Source of the DNA: CAVSRC01 sp963830205
GTDB taxonomy: Bacteria > Pseudomonadota > Alphaproteobacteria > Rhizobiales > Kaistiaceae
Assembly: GCA_963830205.1 (NCBI GenBank)
Contig: CAWHLP010000041.1
Span: 124,001-188,000, forward strand
Reading direction: 5' to 3'
DNA: 64,000 nt
The notes under the pieces: model-generated
Database searches by the model: none
What the model saw: only the letters and a program-made list of their open reading frames with translations
What the model was told of the DNA's origin: nothing
Position numbers and translations under genes: made by a program
Shown here: in pieces, positions 17,901 to 27,361 of the stretch
How positions within the stretch are numbered: position 1 is the first letter of the stretch
Layout: each line of letters opens with the position of its first letter

Positions 17901-18834
17901 TGGAGCCGGTGACCAGCGCCGCCACCTTCTGCTCCTCGCGCACCTTCCAGTTGACGTAGTTCTCGATGTCCGGGTGGTCGACGTCGACCACCACCATTTT
18001 CGCCGCGCGGCGCGTGGTGCCGCCCGACTTGATGGCGCCGGCGGCGCGGTCGCCGATCTTGAGGAAGCTCATCAGGCCCGACGACTTGCCGCCGCCCGAC
18101 AGCCGTTCGCCTTCGCCGCGGAGCTTGGAGAAGTTGGAGCCGGTGCCCGAGCCGTACTTGAACAGGCGCGCCTCGCGCACCCACAGGTCCATGATGCCGC
18201 CCTCGTTGACGAGGTCGTCCTCGATGCCCTGGATGAAGCAGGCGTGCGGCTGCGGATGCTCGTAGGCGCTGGCCGAGGCGGTGAGCTTGCCGGTCCTGTA
18301 GTCGACGTAGTGGTGGCCCTGGCTGGGGCCGTCGATGCCATAGGCCCAGTGCAGGCCGGTGTTGAACCACTGCGGACTGTTGGGCGCGACCTTCTGGGTG
18401 GCGAGCATGGCGCGCATCTCGTCGAAGAAGGCGCGGGCGTCGGCCTCGGTGTCGAAATAGCCGCCCTTCCAGCCCCAATAGGTCCAGGTGCCGGCGAGCC
18501 GGTCGAAGATCTGGCGGGCGTCGTGCTCGGAGACCGTGCGCTCGCCCTCGGGCAGCTCGGCCAGGGCCGCCTCGTCGGGCACCGAGCGCCACAACCATGA
18601 CGGGACGTCGTTCTCCTCGAAGCGCTTCAGGCGGGCGGGCACGCCGGCCTTGCGGAAATACTTCTGGGCGAGGATGTCGCTGGCCACCTGGCTCCACGTC
18701 GCCGGCACCTCGATGCCGTCGAGCTGGAAGACGACAGAGCCGTCCGGGTTGCGGATTTCGCTTCGCGTCGTCCGGAACTCGATGCCGTCATAGGCCGATG
18801 CATCTGCCTTGGTATAGCGCCGCTCAATCCGCAT
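14986..18834 (-). CDS. nrdJ: B12-dependent class II ribonucleotide reductase
   Basis: Makes deoxyribonucleotides using adenosylcobalamin instead of oxygen and a metal radical subunit. It is 1282 residues, the long alphaproteobacterial form. Seen: SGTGSNFSKLRGEGERLSGG near residue 235, substrate-site Cys in ASNPCSEYMF, DDTACNLASINL, TGTIGLVMDCDTTGIEPDF, and a C-terminal zinc-ribbon (CPECGNFTL...CLKCDTCGGTTGCS) that carries the redox cysteines. A disordered Ala/Pro linker precedes it. Start MRIERRYTKADASAYDG at 18834. It is transcribed alone, with a terminator at 14934-14956. Two NrdR-like boxes lie upstream, so repression by NrdR under dNTP sufficiency is inferred. Confidence 0.97.
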   Translation of the reverse strand: MRIERRYTKADASAYDGIEFRTTRSEIRNPDGSVVFQLDGIEVPATWSQVASDILAQKYFRKAGVPARLKRFEENDVPSWLWRSVPDEAALAELPEGERTVSEHDARQIFDRLAGTWTYWGWKGGYFDTEADARAFFDEMRAMLATQKVAPNSPQWFNTGLHWAYGIDGPSQGHHYVDYRTGKLTASASAYEHPQPHACFIQGIEDDLVNEGGIMDLWVREARLFKYGSGTGSNFSKLRGEGERLSGGGKSSGLMSFLKIGDRAAGAIKSGGTTRRAAKMVVVDVDHPDIENYVNWKVREEQKVAALVTGSKILAAHLKAIMRACVNCDGPDGSCFDPAKNPALKREIKAARRAQIPQNYILRVIQFARQGYTDIDVPIYDTDWDSEAYLTVSGQNSNNSVRVTDDFLRAVEDDGDWQLTGRISRKADKTIKARDLWEMIGNAAWQSADPGIQFHTTINDWHTCPASGPIRASNPCSEYMFLDDTACNLASINLMQFKKADGQSATGDGRLPTANFDVESFEHAVRLWTIVLEISVMMAQFPSRRIAELSYEYRTLGLGYANIGGLLMSSAIPYDSAEGRAIAAAITAVMTGVSYATSAEMAGELGAFPGYGKNREAMLRVIRNHRRAAYGHAEGYEALHVTPVPLDAAACPDEALVAHARVAWDHALALGEAHGFRNAQVSVIAPTGTIGLVMDCDTTGIEPDFALVKFKKLAGGGYFKIINRAVPEALRVLGYDDAAIKGMIDYAVGRGSLDGAPVINPAALKAKGFSDATIAKVNEAVKTAFDIKFVFNRWTIGDEQMAAFDVPEEKLSDPSFDLLTHLGFSKKEIEAANTHVCGTMTLEGAPGLKDEHLAVFDCASPCGKIGKRFLSVDSHIHMLAAAQPFITGAISKTINMQNDATVEDCKNAYMLSWKLALKANALYRDGSKLSQPLNAQLLADDDEDEDDAVEALIAKPAAARAEVVAERIVERIIEKAVREREKLPNRRKGYAQKAIVGGHKVYLHTGEYDDGRLGEIFIDMHKEGAAFRSLMNNFAIAISLGLQYGVPLEEYVDAFTFTRFEPAGIVQGNDAIKNATSILDYVFRELAISYLGRHDLGHVVPGDNGTTAVGGEPQMKTPDSAVSHGLFRGRPLALVNRTATDARGSSDTGGSRGPASGSVTAIGGTGAGAARAALATAAVRREVAASAPQMKLGLAEAAPVVKPKAVEAAPATKAEGPAFKPAGSYAKSEAPKAEGPSKAERSAAARMAGYQGDACPECGNFTLVRNGTCLKCDTCGGTTGCS

Positions 18835-19416
18835 GCTTCTGCCCCAAATGTCGGGCCCGCGCCGTCATCCCGCGCAGGCCGGTGACCCGATTGAACCGGG
18901 TAACTCCTGTTTCTCTCAGCCCCACTCCGGGCCTGGGGTTTTCCCCCAGTGCTTGTGTCTGACGATGCCCGGAACCCCTAAATATAGTGTTACTCGCGTC
19001 CCTTGTCAGGTCTTTTCTGAGGGGAAAATGCTCATTCCACACCTCAGTCCACACACAAAACCAACCCGTTCCCCCGACGCCGGCTAACCGCCGCCAAGGA
19101 GCTCGAACGCGTACCGCTGTCAAAGGAAAATCCGGTGCCTCAACGCGCCGCCGGAGCGCCAACTCATGACGCTTGAGTGACGCTATTGCGAGTCGCGCCG
19201 GAGCGTCAACGAGGCGCTGATCACAAATCAGGTTTCATGCATGGGGGCTGGGAATTCCGGGGAATTCCGTTCAAGGCCGGGACAACCGGACGTCGTGCCG
19301 GGCCTGGTGTGACTGCAATCACAGGCTGCCCCTGGATTCCCAACGTTAACAAACCACTTTCCATGCTAGTGTCGCCGCCTGACTTGGGTGGGCCACGCGG
19401 GGAATAGGGGGTGGCA
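18835..19416. other. Divergent regulatory region nrdJ / FecR gene
   Basis: There is no gene in these 582 bases. They hold the putative NrdR operator (18943-18990), an imperfect repeat GGGAATTCCGGGGAATTCCG around 19250-19269, and an AT-richer stretch before the FecR-domain gene (GTTAACAAACCACTTTCCATGCTA). I could not assign a firm -35/-10 pair. Confidence 0.6.
18943..18990 (-). promoter_or_regulatory. Putative tandem NrdR boxes upstream of nrdJ
   Basis: CCCCCAGTGCTTGTGT (18943-18958) and CCCCTAAATATAGTGT (18975-18990) are 16-mers sharing 10 positions, with starts exactly 32 bases apart. Read on the nrdJ strand, the second is ACACTATATTTAGGGG, close to the NrdR-box pattern ACACwATATATwGTGT. 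NrdR operators are known as two boxes about three helical turns apart, which fits. Confidence 0.55.
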
Positions 19417-19830
19417 ATGACCTGGTTCAGCACGTTTCGCATCGCGCTTGCGGCCGTTATCGCGGCTGTCGCCTTCGTACCGGTGGCGCAAGCCCAGCCG
19501 GACGGCATCGTCGTCGCCGTCGTCCAGCGGACGATCATCGACGCCAAGACCGGCCGCCGCGTACTGGTGCAGTCGAGCCCGGTCTATTCCGGCGACAGGA
19601 TCACCACCGACAATGTCGGCAATACGCAGATCAAGTTCCGCGACGACACCAAGCTGGTGGTCGGGCCGAACTCGACGCTGGTGATCGACGCCTTCGTCTT
19701 CTCCGGCGACACCGCCCGCCAGGTGTCGATCAGCGCGCTCAAGGGCGCCTTCCGCTTCATCAGCGGCAAGAGCCCGAAGGACGTCTACAAGATCACCACC
19801 CCGACGGCGACCATCGGCATTCGCGGCTGA
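19417..19830 (+). CDS. Exported FecR-domain protein, short copy
   Basis: A 137-residue protein with signal peptide MTWFSTFRIALAAVIAAV cleaved near AQA-Q. The FecR domain follows: VYSGDRITTDNVGNTQIKF, DDTKLVVGPNSTLVID and KGAFRFISGKSPKDVYKI, ending TPTATIGIRG-stop. Homologues, including the next gene, continue past IRG with the strand that closes the domain (GTQIDVSV), so this copy stops inside the domain. The bases after the stop do not extend it in another frame. The ATG at 19417 follows GGGGG; GTG at 19411 is an alternative. FecR domains occur in iron-signalling regulators and in surface repeat proteins; this one lacks a regulator context. Confidence 0.75.
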   Translation: MTWFSTFRIALAAVIAAVAFVPVAQAQPDGIVVAVVQRTIIDAKTGRRVLVQSSPVYSGDRITTDNVGNTQIKFRDDTKLVVGPNSTLVIDAFVFSGDTARQVSISALKGAFRFISGKSPKDVYKITTPTATIGIRG

Positions 19831-20043
19831 GACGCCGCCGGCCGGCGCCGAAGCCGGACGTGCCGACTGGCAGACATGCCAGTTGGCACAAATGCTTACA
19901 CAAGATTCTTCAACACCGAATCGGCGGGCAGGGCAGGTGTCCTGCGGGGCGCCTCGGTACCGGCTGAGATATGCCTAACGTTTAGCCAAAGAAGCAGGTT
20001 AACCGAGTTCTAAGGAAATTAGTAAACGAAGCGTAAAAACAAC

Positions 20044-20049
20044 TATAGT
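20044..20049 (+). promoter_or_regulatory. Possible -10 element of second FecR gene
   Basis: TATAGT sits in the only AT-rich patch of the area, 46 bases before the GTG start, with TTAGTA 19 bases upstream as a poor -35. Weak evidence. Confidence 0.3.
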
Positions 20050-20820
20050 GGCCGCGATAGCCGATCGTGTATGTGGCTGGAGTAGGGCGGGGCGGTGGCG
20101 GCGTTGCGTGGGAGTTGCTTGAGCGCGCTTGCGCTGAGCGCGTTGGCTTGTGGCTATTCGATGCCGGTTATTGCTGCGACGCCGCCGAGCGGTGTCGCGC
20201 TGGCCGTCGTTCAGCAAGCCGAGGCAAACGGCAGCGGCGGCACACGCGTTCTTCAGCAGGACGCGCCGGTCTTATCAGGGCGACGCCATCGTCACCGGGC
20301 CGATCGGCTCCGCGCAGGTGAAGTTCCGCGACAACACCAAGCTGGTCGTCGGACCGAATTCGCGCCTGGTCATCGACGCCTTCATCTTTTCCGGCAACAC
20401 CGCGCGCAGCCTGTCGATCAACGCGCTCAAGGGCGCCTTCCGCTTCATCTCGGGCAACAGCAACCACGACGCCTACAGCATCACGACGCCGACGGCGACG
20501 ATCGGCGTGCGCGGCACGCAGATCGACGTCAGCGTCGACAAGGGCGTGGTCATCTACAGCGGTGCCGCGGAGGTCTGTAAGCGGGGCGGCAACAACACCA
20601 AGCGGCAGTGCGTCACCATCCAGGGCGGCTGCAGCCTGGCCACCTTCGGCGCCGGCCAGGGCCTCAAGAAGGTCACCTCGGTCGCCGATCGCAACCAGAC
20701 CCTGCTGAAGAATTTCAAGTATGCCGTCAATCAGCAGCAGCTGCTGCCGGAGTTCCGGGCCAATACCGGAAGCTGTGGCGCTCTGATCCCGGCCGCCCTG
20801 ATCATTCCGGAGCAGCCTCA

Positions 20821-21019
<199 letters not shown>

Positions 21020-21554
21020 AGAAGTGCGACTATCATCCGCGGCACCACGACCGCGGTCACGAGCCGGAGCATCATTGGCCAAGCGATCACGATTGGCCGG
21101 ACCATCACCGGCCCGACCGCGACGGGCGCGGCTGGCACTGGGATCCGCATCCCGGGCAGCCACCCCATTGGCCCCAGCTACCGCATTGGGATCCGCCGCA
21201 TGGTCCGTCGCACCCCGTAGGCTTGCCCCATTGGGATCCGCCGCTGGGCTCGCTGCCGCATCCCGGCAATCCGCATGGGCCGACGCCCCACGTCCACACC
21301 GGCCCGGCGGGACCCGACCTGCAGCAAGCACCTGATGGGAAGAAGACTTTGACCACCGGCGGCCCGCCGTCGAACCCGCCCGGCCGGACAACGACCGGTC
21401 AGCCCGACCCGCACGGCCACGGCCCGCAGGGGCCGGACGTCAACAACGGGCCGAACACGGCGGTCGCGGGCAACCCGACCGGCCAGGGTGGTCCCAGCGT
21501 CGGTTCGGGACACGGCTCGGGTGCCCATTCCGGTACCGGCGGCAGCCCGGCGCC

Positions 21555-22190
21555 AACGCGGGTGCCGGCGGCAGCTCGGGTGGTGGCTCCAGCGGAAGCT
21601 CCGGCTCCAGCCGACAGTTCGGGCGGCGGCTCCAGCGCCGGCCACAGCTCCGGTGGTGGCAGCGCCGGCTCCAGCCATAGCTCCGGTGGTGGCGGCTCCA
21701 GCGCCAGCCACAGTTCGGGCGGTGGCTCCGGCCAGCTCCGGCTCCAACCACAGTTCGGGTGGCGGTGGCTCCGGCTCCAGCCACAGTTCCGGTGGCGGTG
21801 GCTCCGGCTCCAGCCAAGTTCCGGTGGTGGCGGCTCCGGCTCCAGCCATAGTTCCGGTGGCGGCTCCAGCGCCAGCCACAGTTCGGGTGGCGGTGGTTCC
21901 GCCTCCAGCCACAGTTCTAGCAGCAATTCTGGTGGTGGTGGTTCCGGCTCCAGCCACGGTTCTGGTGGCGGTGGCTCCGGCGCCAGCCACAGTTCGGGTG
22001 GCGGTGGCTCCAGCGCCAGCCACAGTTCCGGTGGTGGTGGCTCCGGCTCCAACCACGGCTCTAGCAGCGTTCTGGTGGCGGCGGCTCCGGCTCCAGCCAC
22101 GGCTCTGGTGGCGGTGGCTCCGGCTCCAGTCACAGTTCCGGTGGGAACGGCGGCTCGGGTTCCAGCCACAGCTCCGGTGGCGGCGCAAGC
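21555..22190 (+). repeat. Degenerate repeats encoding Ser/Gly/His tail
   Basis: Units of about 30-36 bases built around GGTGGCTCCGGCTCCAGCCA and CAGTTCGGGTGGCGG recur more than ten times; one-base differences between units switch the frame. Confidence 0.85.
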
Positions 22191-22250
22191 CACGGCTCGG
22201 AAAACGGATCCAAGGGCGGCAAGCACTAGGCCCGACGAACGGTACAAAAG

Positions 22251-22275
22251 AAAAGGGCGGCCAGTGGCCGCCCTT
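22251..22275 (-). terminator. Hairpin between FecR gene and NDUFA12 gene
   Basis: GGGCGGCCA and TGGCCGCCC pair tightly; on the minus strand the stem is followed by TTTTCTTTTG, a good U-tract for the gene ending at 22299. It may also stop transcription from the left. Confidence 0.8.
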
Positions 22276-22298
22276 GTCGATTCATGCCGCCGCCTGCT

Positions 22299-22673
22299 TT
22301 ACGGCTGCCACGCCTCGTAGTCGGGCGTGCCGGGAGTGCGCGGCTGCGGTCCGAGGATCGACCCTGGCGGCCGATAGGCCCGAGCCGTGCCGGTGAGATT
22401 GGGCTGGTGCGGCTTCTGCCATTCGCGCGGGCTGTAGGACGCCGGCGGCTCGTCGCTGCGGTGATGCATCCAGGCATGCCAGCCGGGGGGGATCGTCGAA
22501 GGATCGGCATAGCCGGCATAGGTGACCCAGCGGCTGTTGCCGCCACGCAGCCGGTAATAGCGGTTGCCGGTCTCGTCGGTGCCGACCAGCTCGCCCTTGC
22601 GCCAGATCTGGAAGCGCGTGCCGAGCGTCTGGCCGTTCCACCAAGTGAAGAACTGCAGCAGGAAGTTTTTCAT
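22299..22673 (-). CDS. NDUFA12-family complex I accessory protein
   Basis: A 124-residue protein MKNFLLQFFTWWNGQTLGTR, then FQIWRKGELVGTDETGNRYY, WVTYAGYADPSTIPPGWHAWMHH and a proline-rich tail with YEAWQP. These blocks are diagnostic of the NDUFA12/B17.2 family, a supernumerary subunit of NADH:ubiquinone oxidoreductase found in alphaproteobacteria and mitochondria, bound to the peripheral arm. The start at 22673 is set by family alignment. It lies 43 bases downstream of rne on the same strand and may be read from the rne transcript. Confidence 0.9.
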   Translation of the reverse strand: MKNFLLQFFTWWNGQTLGTRFQIWRKGELVGTDETGNRYYRLRGGNSRWVTYAGYADPSTIPPGWHAWMHHRSDEPPASYSPREWQKPHQPNLTGTARAYRPPGSILGPQPRTPGTPDYEAWQP

Positions 22674-22716
22674 ACCCGCACCATTGACCACATCGGCTCT
22701 CGCTCGCAAGGCCCGA

Positions 22717-25452
22717 TCAGAAGAACGACGTCCGCCGCTGCCACCAGCCGCTGCGCTTGGGCGCCGCCGGGTCCGGCTGTTCCGGCTCTGCCGGTTGCTC
22801 GGCCGCCGGTTCCGGCTGGGCCGCGCGCGGTTCCTCGGGCGGTGCCTCGCTGTGCCGCGGCTGAGGCGGCGCACTGTCCTCGGCGGTCGGGCTGAACAGA
22901 GGCGCGGCCTCCGGCGCCGGCTCCGGGGCAGGCTCCGACGGCGACCACTCGTCCTCGCCGGCGGCCATCGGCGCCTCGGCGGCGGGGCCATTCACCTCGG
23001 CAATCGCGGGAAGCACGTCCATGGGGGCGTCGCCGGCTTCGCTCTCGCTCTCGCCAGCTTCGTTGTCGCCGTTGGCGGTCTCGCCGGCCGCAGTCTCGCC
23101 AGACTCGGCAGTCTGCCGGTCGTCGCCGCCGCGACCGCGCCGGCCGCGCCGTCCGCCGCGCCGGCCACGCCGGCGCTTGCGCGCGCCACCGTCGCCCTCA
23201 GCCTCGTCGCCGCCGGCCGAAGCCTCGACCTGGTCCTCATCGGCGCCGGCTTCGCCCGCTGACGGCTCCTCATCGTCGTCCTCGGCCTGTGCGGCCACCG
23301 CCTCGCCACGCTCGCTGCCACCGCCACGGCGGCGCCGACGGCGGCGCTTGCGACGAGCGCCTTCCTCACCGCCGCGCTCCTCGCGGGGTTCGGCGAGCGC
23401 TTCGTCCTGCACCGCGTCGGCAAGCTCGGCCGGGCCCGCGACCTCGGCGACCGGCAGCTCGCTCGGCTCGACGTCGGGCTGCACCGAATCCGGCTGGATC
23501 GACCGCGGCAGCACCTCGCGCCGGTCGACCGGCTCGCCACGCTCGACGACGAAGTGGGCGCCGTTGGTGATGGTCTCGTCGGCCGACACCGTGATGTGCA
23601 GTCCGAAGCGCTGCTCGATCTCGAAGAGATGCGGGCGCTTCTGGTTGAGGATGTAGAGCGCCACGGGGGTGCGCGTGCGGATGGTCAGGTCGTGGGTGAC
23701 GCCCTTGAGCAGCTGGTCCTCCAGCGAGCGCAGCACATGCAGCGCGACCGAGGCGGGCGCCCGCACGTGGCCGCTGCCCTGGCAGGTCGGGCAGACGGTG
23801 GTGGTCGATTCGAGCACGCCGGTGCGGATGCGCTGGCGCGACATCTCGAGCAGGCCGAAATGGGAGATGCGGCCGACCTGGATGCGCGCCCGGTCGTTCT
23901 TCAGCGCGTCGTTGAGCTTGCGCTCGACCGCGCGGTTGTTGCGCTTCTCCTCCATGTCGATGAAGTCGATGACGATGAGGCCGGCAAGGTCGCGCAGGCG
24001 AAGCTGGCGGGCGACTTCCTCCGCCGCTTCCAGGTTGGTCTGCAGCGCCGTGTCCTCGATGTTGTGCTCGCGCGTCGAGCGGCCCGAGTTGACGTCGATG
24101 GAGACCAGCGCTTCGGTCGGGTTGATGACCATGTAACCGCCCGACTTGAGCGTCACCTGCGGGCTGAACATGGCATCGAGCTGCGCCTCGACGCCGCTGT
24201 AGCGGGCGAAGATCGGCTGGCCTTCCTTGTAGGGCTGGACGTTCTTGGCATGGCTCGGCATGAGCATGCGCATGAAGTCCTTGGCCTCGCGATAGGCGTC
24301 GTCGCCGGCGACGATGACCTCGTCGATGTCCTTGTTGTAGAGGTCGCGGATGGAGCGCTTGATCAGCGAGCCTTCCTCATAGACCAGAGCCGGGGCGGTG
24401 GAGCGCAGCGTCAGTTCGCGCACGTTCTCCCACAGCCTGAGCAGGTATTCGAAATCGCGCTTGACCTCGGCGCGCGTGCGGGCGGCGCCGGCGGTCCTCA
24501 GGATCACGCCCATGCCTTCCGGCACCTCGAGGTCGGAGACGACCTGCTTCAAGCGCTTGCGGTCGGCCATCGAGGTGATCTTGCGGCTGATGCCGCCGCC
24601 GCGGGCGGTGTTGGGCATCAGCACCGAATAGCGGCCGGCCAGCGACAGGTAGGTGGTCAGCGCCGCGCCCTTGTTGCCGCGCTCCTCCTTGACAACCTGG
24701 ACCAGCAGCACCTGGCGGCGCTTGATGACTTCCTGGATCTTGTACTGGCGCACGCGCGGGCGTCGCCGCTCCGGCACCTCTTCCATCGCGTCCTCGGCAC
24801 CGACCGATTCGACGCTGTCGTCGCTGACCACCTCGACGCCGTTGACCTCGATCTCGCCGGCGGAGGCCGTCGGCACCGGCTCGGCATCGTCTTCGGCGGA
24901 GGCCGGTTCGTTGTCGTCGCCATCCTCGTCAGCGGCCGCAGCCTCGCCGCCCTCGGCCATGTCGGCGGGCGGCTCCTCGTCGGCCGGCTCGCTCACCGAG
25001 GGCGCTTCCGCGGCCTCGGCAGCCATCGCGGGGGAGGCGTCCTCGCCGCCGCCGTCCATGTCCGCATCGGTCTCGGCCGTTTCCGCCGGCTCTTCGGCGA
25101 CCTCGGTCTCGGACCCGGCCGTCTCGTATTCGGGCTGCGCCTCGCCGGCGCGCTCCTCGGCGATCTCGCGCTGCTCGGCTTCGATCAGCGCCTGCCGGTC
25201 GGCGACCGGGATCTGGTAGTAGTCGGGATGGATTTCCGAAAAGGCCAGGAAGCCGTGGCGGTTGCCGCCGTAATCGACGAAGGCTGCCTGCAGCGACGGC
25301 TCGACCCGGGTGACCTTCGCTAGATAGATGTTGCCGCGTAACTGCCGGCGGCTGGCCGATTCGAAGTCGAATTCCTCGACCCGATTACCGCGCACCACCA
25401 CGACCCGAGTCTCCTCCGGGTGGGCGGCGTCGATGAGCATCTTGTTTGCCAT
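22717..25452 (-). CDS. rne: Ribonuclease E
   Basis: Endonuclease that initiates mRNA decay and matures rRNA/tRNA. 911 residues: N-terminal S1 domain (RGNIYLAKVTRVEPSLQAAF) interrupted by a long Glu/Ala/Asp-rich insert at about residues 105-225; RNase H-like and DNase I-like core with FIDMEEKRNN and VSIDVNSGRST; the Zn-link CPTCQGSG near residue 560; then a disordered arginine- and acid-rich C-terminal half ending SGWWQRRTSFF, a short motif conserved at the end of alphaproteobacterial RNase E. The ATG at 25452 follows GGAG. It is divergent from amiC across 649 bases, room for the long leader through which rne is often autoregulated (family knowledge). Confidence 0.96.
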   Translation of the reverse strand: MANKMLIDAAHPEETRVVVVRGNRVEEFDFESASRRQLRGNIYLAKVTRVEPSLQAAFVDYGGNRHGFLAFSEIHPDYYQIPVADRQALIEAEQREIAEERAGEAQPEYETAGSETEVAEEPAETAETDADMDGGGEDASPAMAAEAAEAPSVSEPADEEPPADMAEGGEAAAADEDGDDNEPASAEDDAEPVPTASAGEIEVNGVEVVSDDSVESVGAEDAMEEVPERRRPRVRQYKIQEVIKRRQVLLVQVVKEERGNKGAALTTYLSLAGRYSVLMPNTARGGGISRKITSMADRKRLKQVVSDLEVPEGMGVILRTAGAARTRAEVKRDFEYLLRLWENVRELTLRSTAPALVYEEGSLIKRSIRDLYNKDIDEVIVAGDDAYREAKDFMRMLMPSHAKNVQPYKEGQPIFARYSGVEAQLDAMFSPQVTLKSGGYMVINPTEALVSIDVNSGRSTREHNIEDTALQTNLEAAEEVARQLRLRDLAGLIVIDFIDMEEKRNNRAVERKLNDALKNDRARIQVGRISHFGLLEMSRQRIRTGVLESTTTVCPTCQGSGHVRAPASVALHVLRSLEDQLLKGVTHDLTIRTRTPVALYILNQKRPHLFEIEQRFGLHITVSADETITNGAHFVVERGEPVDRREVLPRSIQPDSVQPDVEPSELPVAEVAGPAELADAVQDEALAEPREERGGEEGARRKRRRRRRRGGGSERGEAVAAQAEDDDEEPSAGEAGADEDQVEASAGGDEAEGDGGARKRRRGRRGGRRGRRGRGGDDRQTAESGETAAGETANGDNEAGESESEAGDAPMDVLPAIAEVNGPAAEAPMAAGEDEWSPSEPAPEPAPEAAPLFSPTAEDSAPPQPRHSEAPPEEPRAAQPEPAAEQPAEPEQPDPAAPKRSGWWQRRTSFF

Positions 25453-26101
25453 GGGATGAACACTCCACGGTCGCCTCCACCGGGCTGGCGGCAGGCGCTT
25501 CGCGCCCTTGCCGCTGCGGCTGGGGAGGGACCGGCTTGTCTGGATGGGATGGGGGCGCTGATGCCCGCGGCCGCCCGCGACGGAGCCCCGCCGGCGATGG
25601 CCGGAGCGGGTGTCGGCTGGTGAAGCGGTCTTGCCAGGGGCATGAAATGCGCCGTTACCTTGTTACAATTCTACGTGCGGAACCATCAGAAAGAACAACC
25701 CGCGCTCCCCGCGGCCGTCACGCCGCAGGCGCCGGGCTATCCGGATTACGGATGTCGGGCAGGTAAACGCGCTAAACCTTTGGGAGCGCATTGGTCCGGC
25801 CCTCTTCCGGTACATTCTCCGCCGCTGCCCGTATCGGGGTACCGACCGACGGAATCGACCCATCCGCAGCTAGAGCAATCCGGCGGATCGACCCGCGACC
25901 GCCTGTCACGGCATCGCGGACGGAGAATGAATTCCGTGCCAGTGTTGTAGGCATGCAAACGAGTCTTGGCAAGAACGCCGATTAGTTGGGAGCGCAAGCA
26001 GGGTTTTGCAAGTTGCGGTTAACCATTGACCTTCCATGCTTTATGAGGGACGGGGAACCTTGGATGCCCGGTACGGGGGCCGGCGCCCGGAGGCGAGCGT
26101 G
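25453..26101. other. 649-base divergent region between rne and amiC
   Basis: No gene is supported. It should contain the rne leader/promoter (minus) and the amiC promoter (plus). For amiC, TTGCGG (26013-26018) and ATGCTT (26036-26041) are 17 bases apart and may be a promoter. The imperfect palindrome GGCACGGAATTC...GATGCCGTG around 25909-25942 is noted without a function. Confidence 0.4.
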
Positions 26102-27361
26102 ATGACGGCTGCAACCGCCGCCCGGCATGGCCTGCTGGCCGGGCTGACGGCCCTGATGGTCGCCGTGCTGGCGACGATGGCCCATGCCGCGGGCGCCGCC
26201 GAGATGGCGGCCGCCCCCGACGGCCTGGTGATGCTCGGCGCACGCATCGTCGGGGATGACAGCCGCGTGCGCTTTGTCGCCGATCTGTCGAAGAAGGTGA
26301 CGGCGACGGTCTTCACGCTGGCCGACCCCGACCGCATCGTCGTCGACCTGCCCGAGGTGCGCTTCGCCCTGCCGGAACTGGCGGGAACCACGGGCCGCGG
26401 CGTCATTTCGGCCTTCCGCTACGGCCTCATCTCGCCGGGCAAGTCACGCATCGTCATGGACCTCTCCGGGCCGGCGCTGATCGAGAAGACCTTCGTCATC
26501 GACCCGGTCGACGGCCAGCCGGCGCGGCTGGTGATCGATGCGGTGCCGACCGACCGGGCCCATTTCCTGGCTGCCACCCGCACTTATAAGGAGCAGCAGA
26601 TCGCCAGCGGTACCGCCGAGGCGGGCCAGGATCCGGCTGCCGCTGCGGGCGAGCACGGCGACAAGCCGGTGATCGTGGTTGACCCCGGCCACGGCGGCAT
26701 CGACACCGGCGCCCACGGCGGCGGCGGCATTCTGGAAAAGGACGTGACGCTCGCCTTCGGCCAGGCGCTGGGCAAGCTGCTCGAGGCCAGCGGCCGCTAC
26801 CAGGTGATCTTCACGCGCCAGGACGATTCCTATATCGCGCTGGGCGAGCGGGTGGCGATTGCCCGGCGCGCCAACGCCGACCTGTTCGTCTCCATCCACG
26901 CCAACTCGTTTCCCGGCGATTCGGTGCGCGGCGCCATCGTCTACACGGCCTCGGACAAGGCCTCCGACAAGATGGCGGCAACGCTGGCCGATACCGAAAA
27001 CCAGTCGGACGCGCTCGCCGGTGTCGACGTCAACGCGGCCGATTCGGACGACGTGAAGAACATTCTCGCCGACCTGACGCTGCGCGAAACGCGCAATTTC
27101 GGCGTTGTCTTCGCCCGCAACCTGGTCAAGGAGCTCGGCAAGTCGACGCGCCTGTTCAAGGTTCCCCACCAGGAGGCGGCCTTCAAGGTGCTGGAGGCGC
27201 CCGATGTTCCCTCGGCGCTGGTCGAACTCGGCTATCTGACCAATCCCAACGACGCCAAGCTGATGATCACCGACGCCTGGCAGGAGAAGACCGCCGGCGC
27301 GATGGTCAAGGCGATCGACGACTATTTCCGCACCCGGGTCGCCGGGCAGGGCGGCAATTGA
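26102..27361 (+). CDS. amiC: N-acetylmuramoyl-L-alanine amidase
   Basis: Periplasmic zinc amidase that cuts the stem peptide from N-acetylmuramic acid during cell separation. 419 residues: signal peptide LAGLTALMVAVLATMAHA, an AMIN domain (about 35-150, VVDLPEVRFALPELA), a linker, and an Amidase_3 domain. Zinc and catalytic residues: VVDPGHGGID, the Glu in ILEKDVTLAFG, the His in FVSIHANSF and the Glu in ALVELGYLTN. The start at 26102 is behind GGAGG. Next comes PBP1A in the same direction; rne-amiC-PBP1A is a familiar alphaproteobacterial order, so the context supports the call. Confidence 0.95.
   Translation: MTAATAARHGLLAGLTALMVAVLATMAHAAGAAEMAAAPDGLVMLGARIVGDDSRVRFVADLSKKVTATVFTLADPDRIVVDLPEVRFALPELAGTTGRGVISAFRYGLISPGKSRIVMDLSGPALIEKTFVIDPVDGQPARLVIDAVPTDRAHFLAATRTYKEQQIASGTAEAGQDPAAAAGEHGDKPVIVVDPGHGGIDTGAHGGGGILEKDVTLAFGQALGKLLEASGRYQVIFTRQDDSYIALGERVAIARRANADLFVSIHANSFPGDSVRGAIVYTASDKASDKMAATLADTENQSDALAGVDVNAADSDDVKNILADLTLRETRNFGVVFARNLVKELGKSTRLFKVPHQEAAFKVLEAPDVPSALVELGYLTNPNDAKLMITDAWQEKTAGAMVKAIDDYFRTRVAGQGGN

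Noticed and set aside
15463..18600. 1045-codon open frame antisense to nrdJ
   Set aside because: It is the mirror of a highly conserved gene in GC-rich DNA; the translation is Gly/Arg/Val/Asp-rich with no motif or ribosome site.
18835..19416. Cobalamin riboswitch considered in the nrdJ leader
   Set aside because: I could not find the B12-box or a fitting set of stems; NrdR-like boxes explain the region better.
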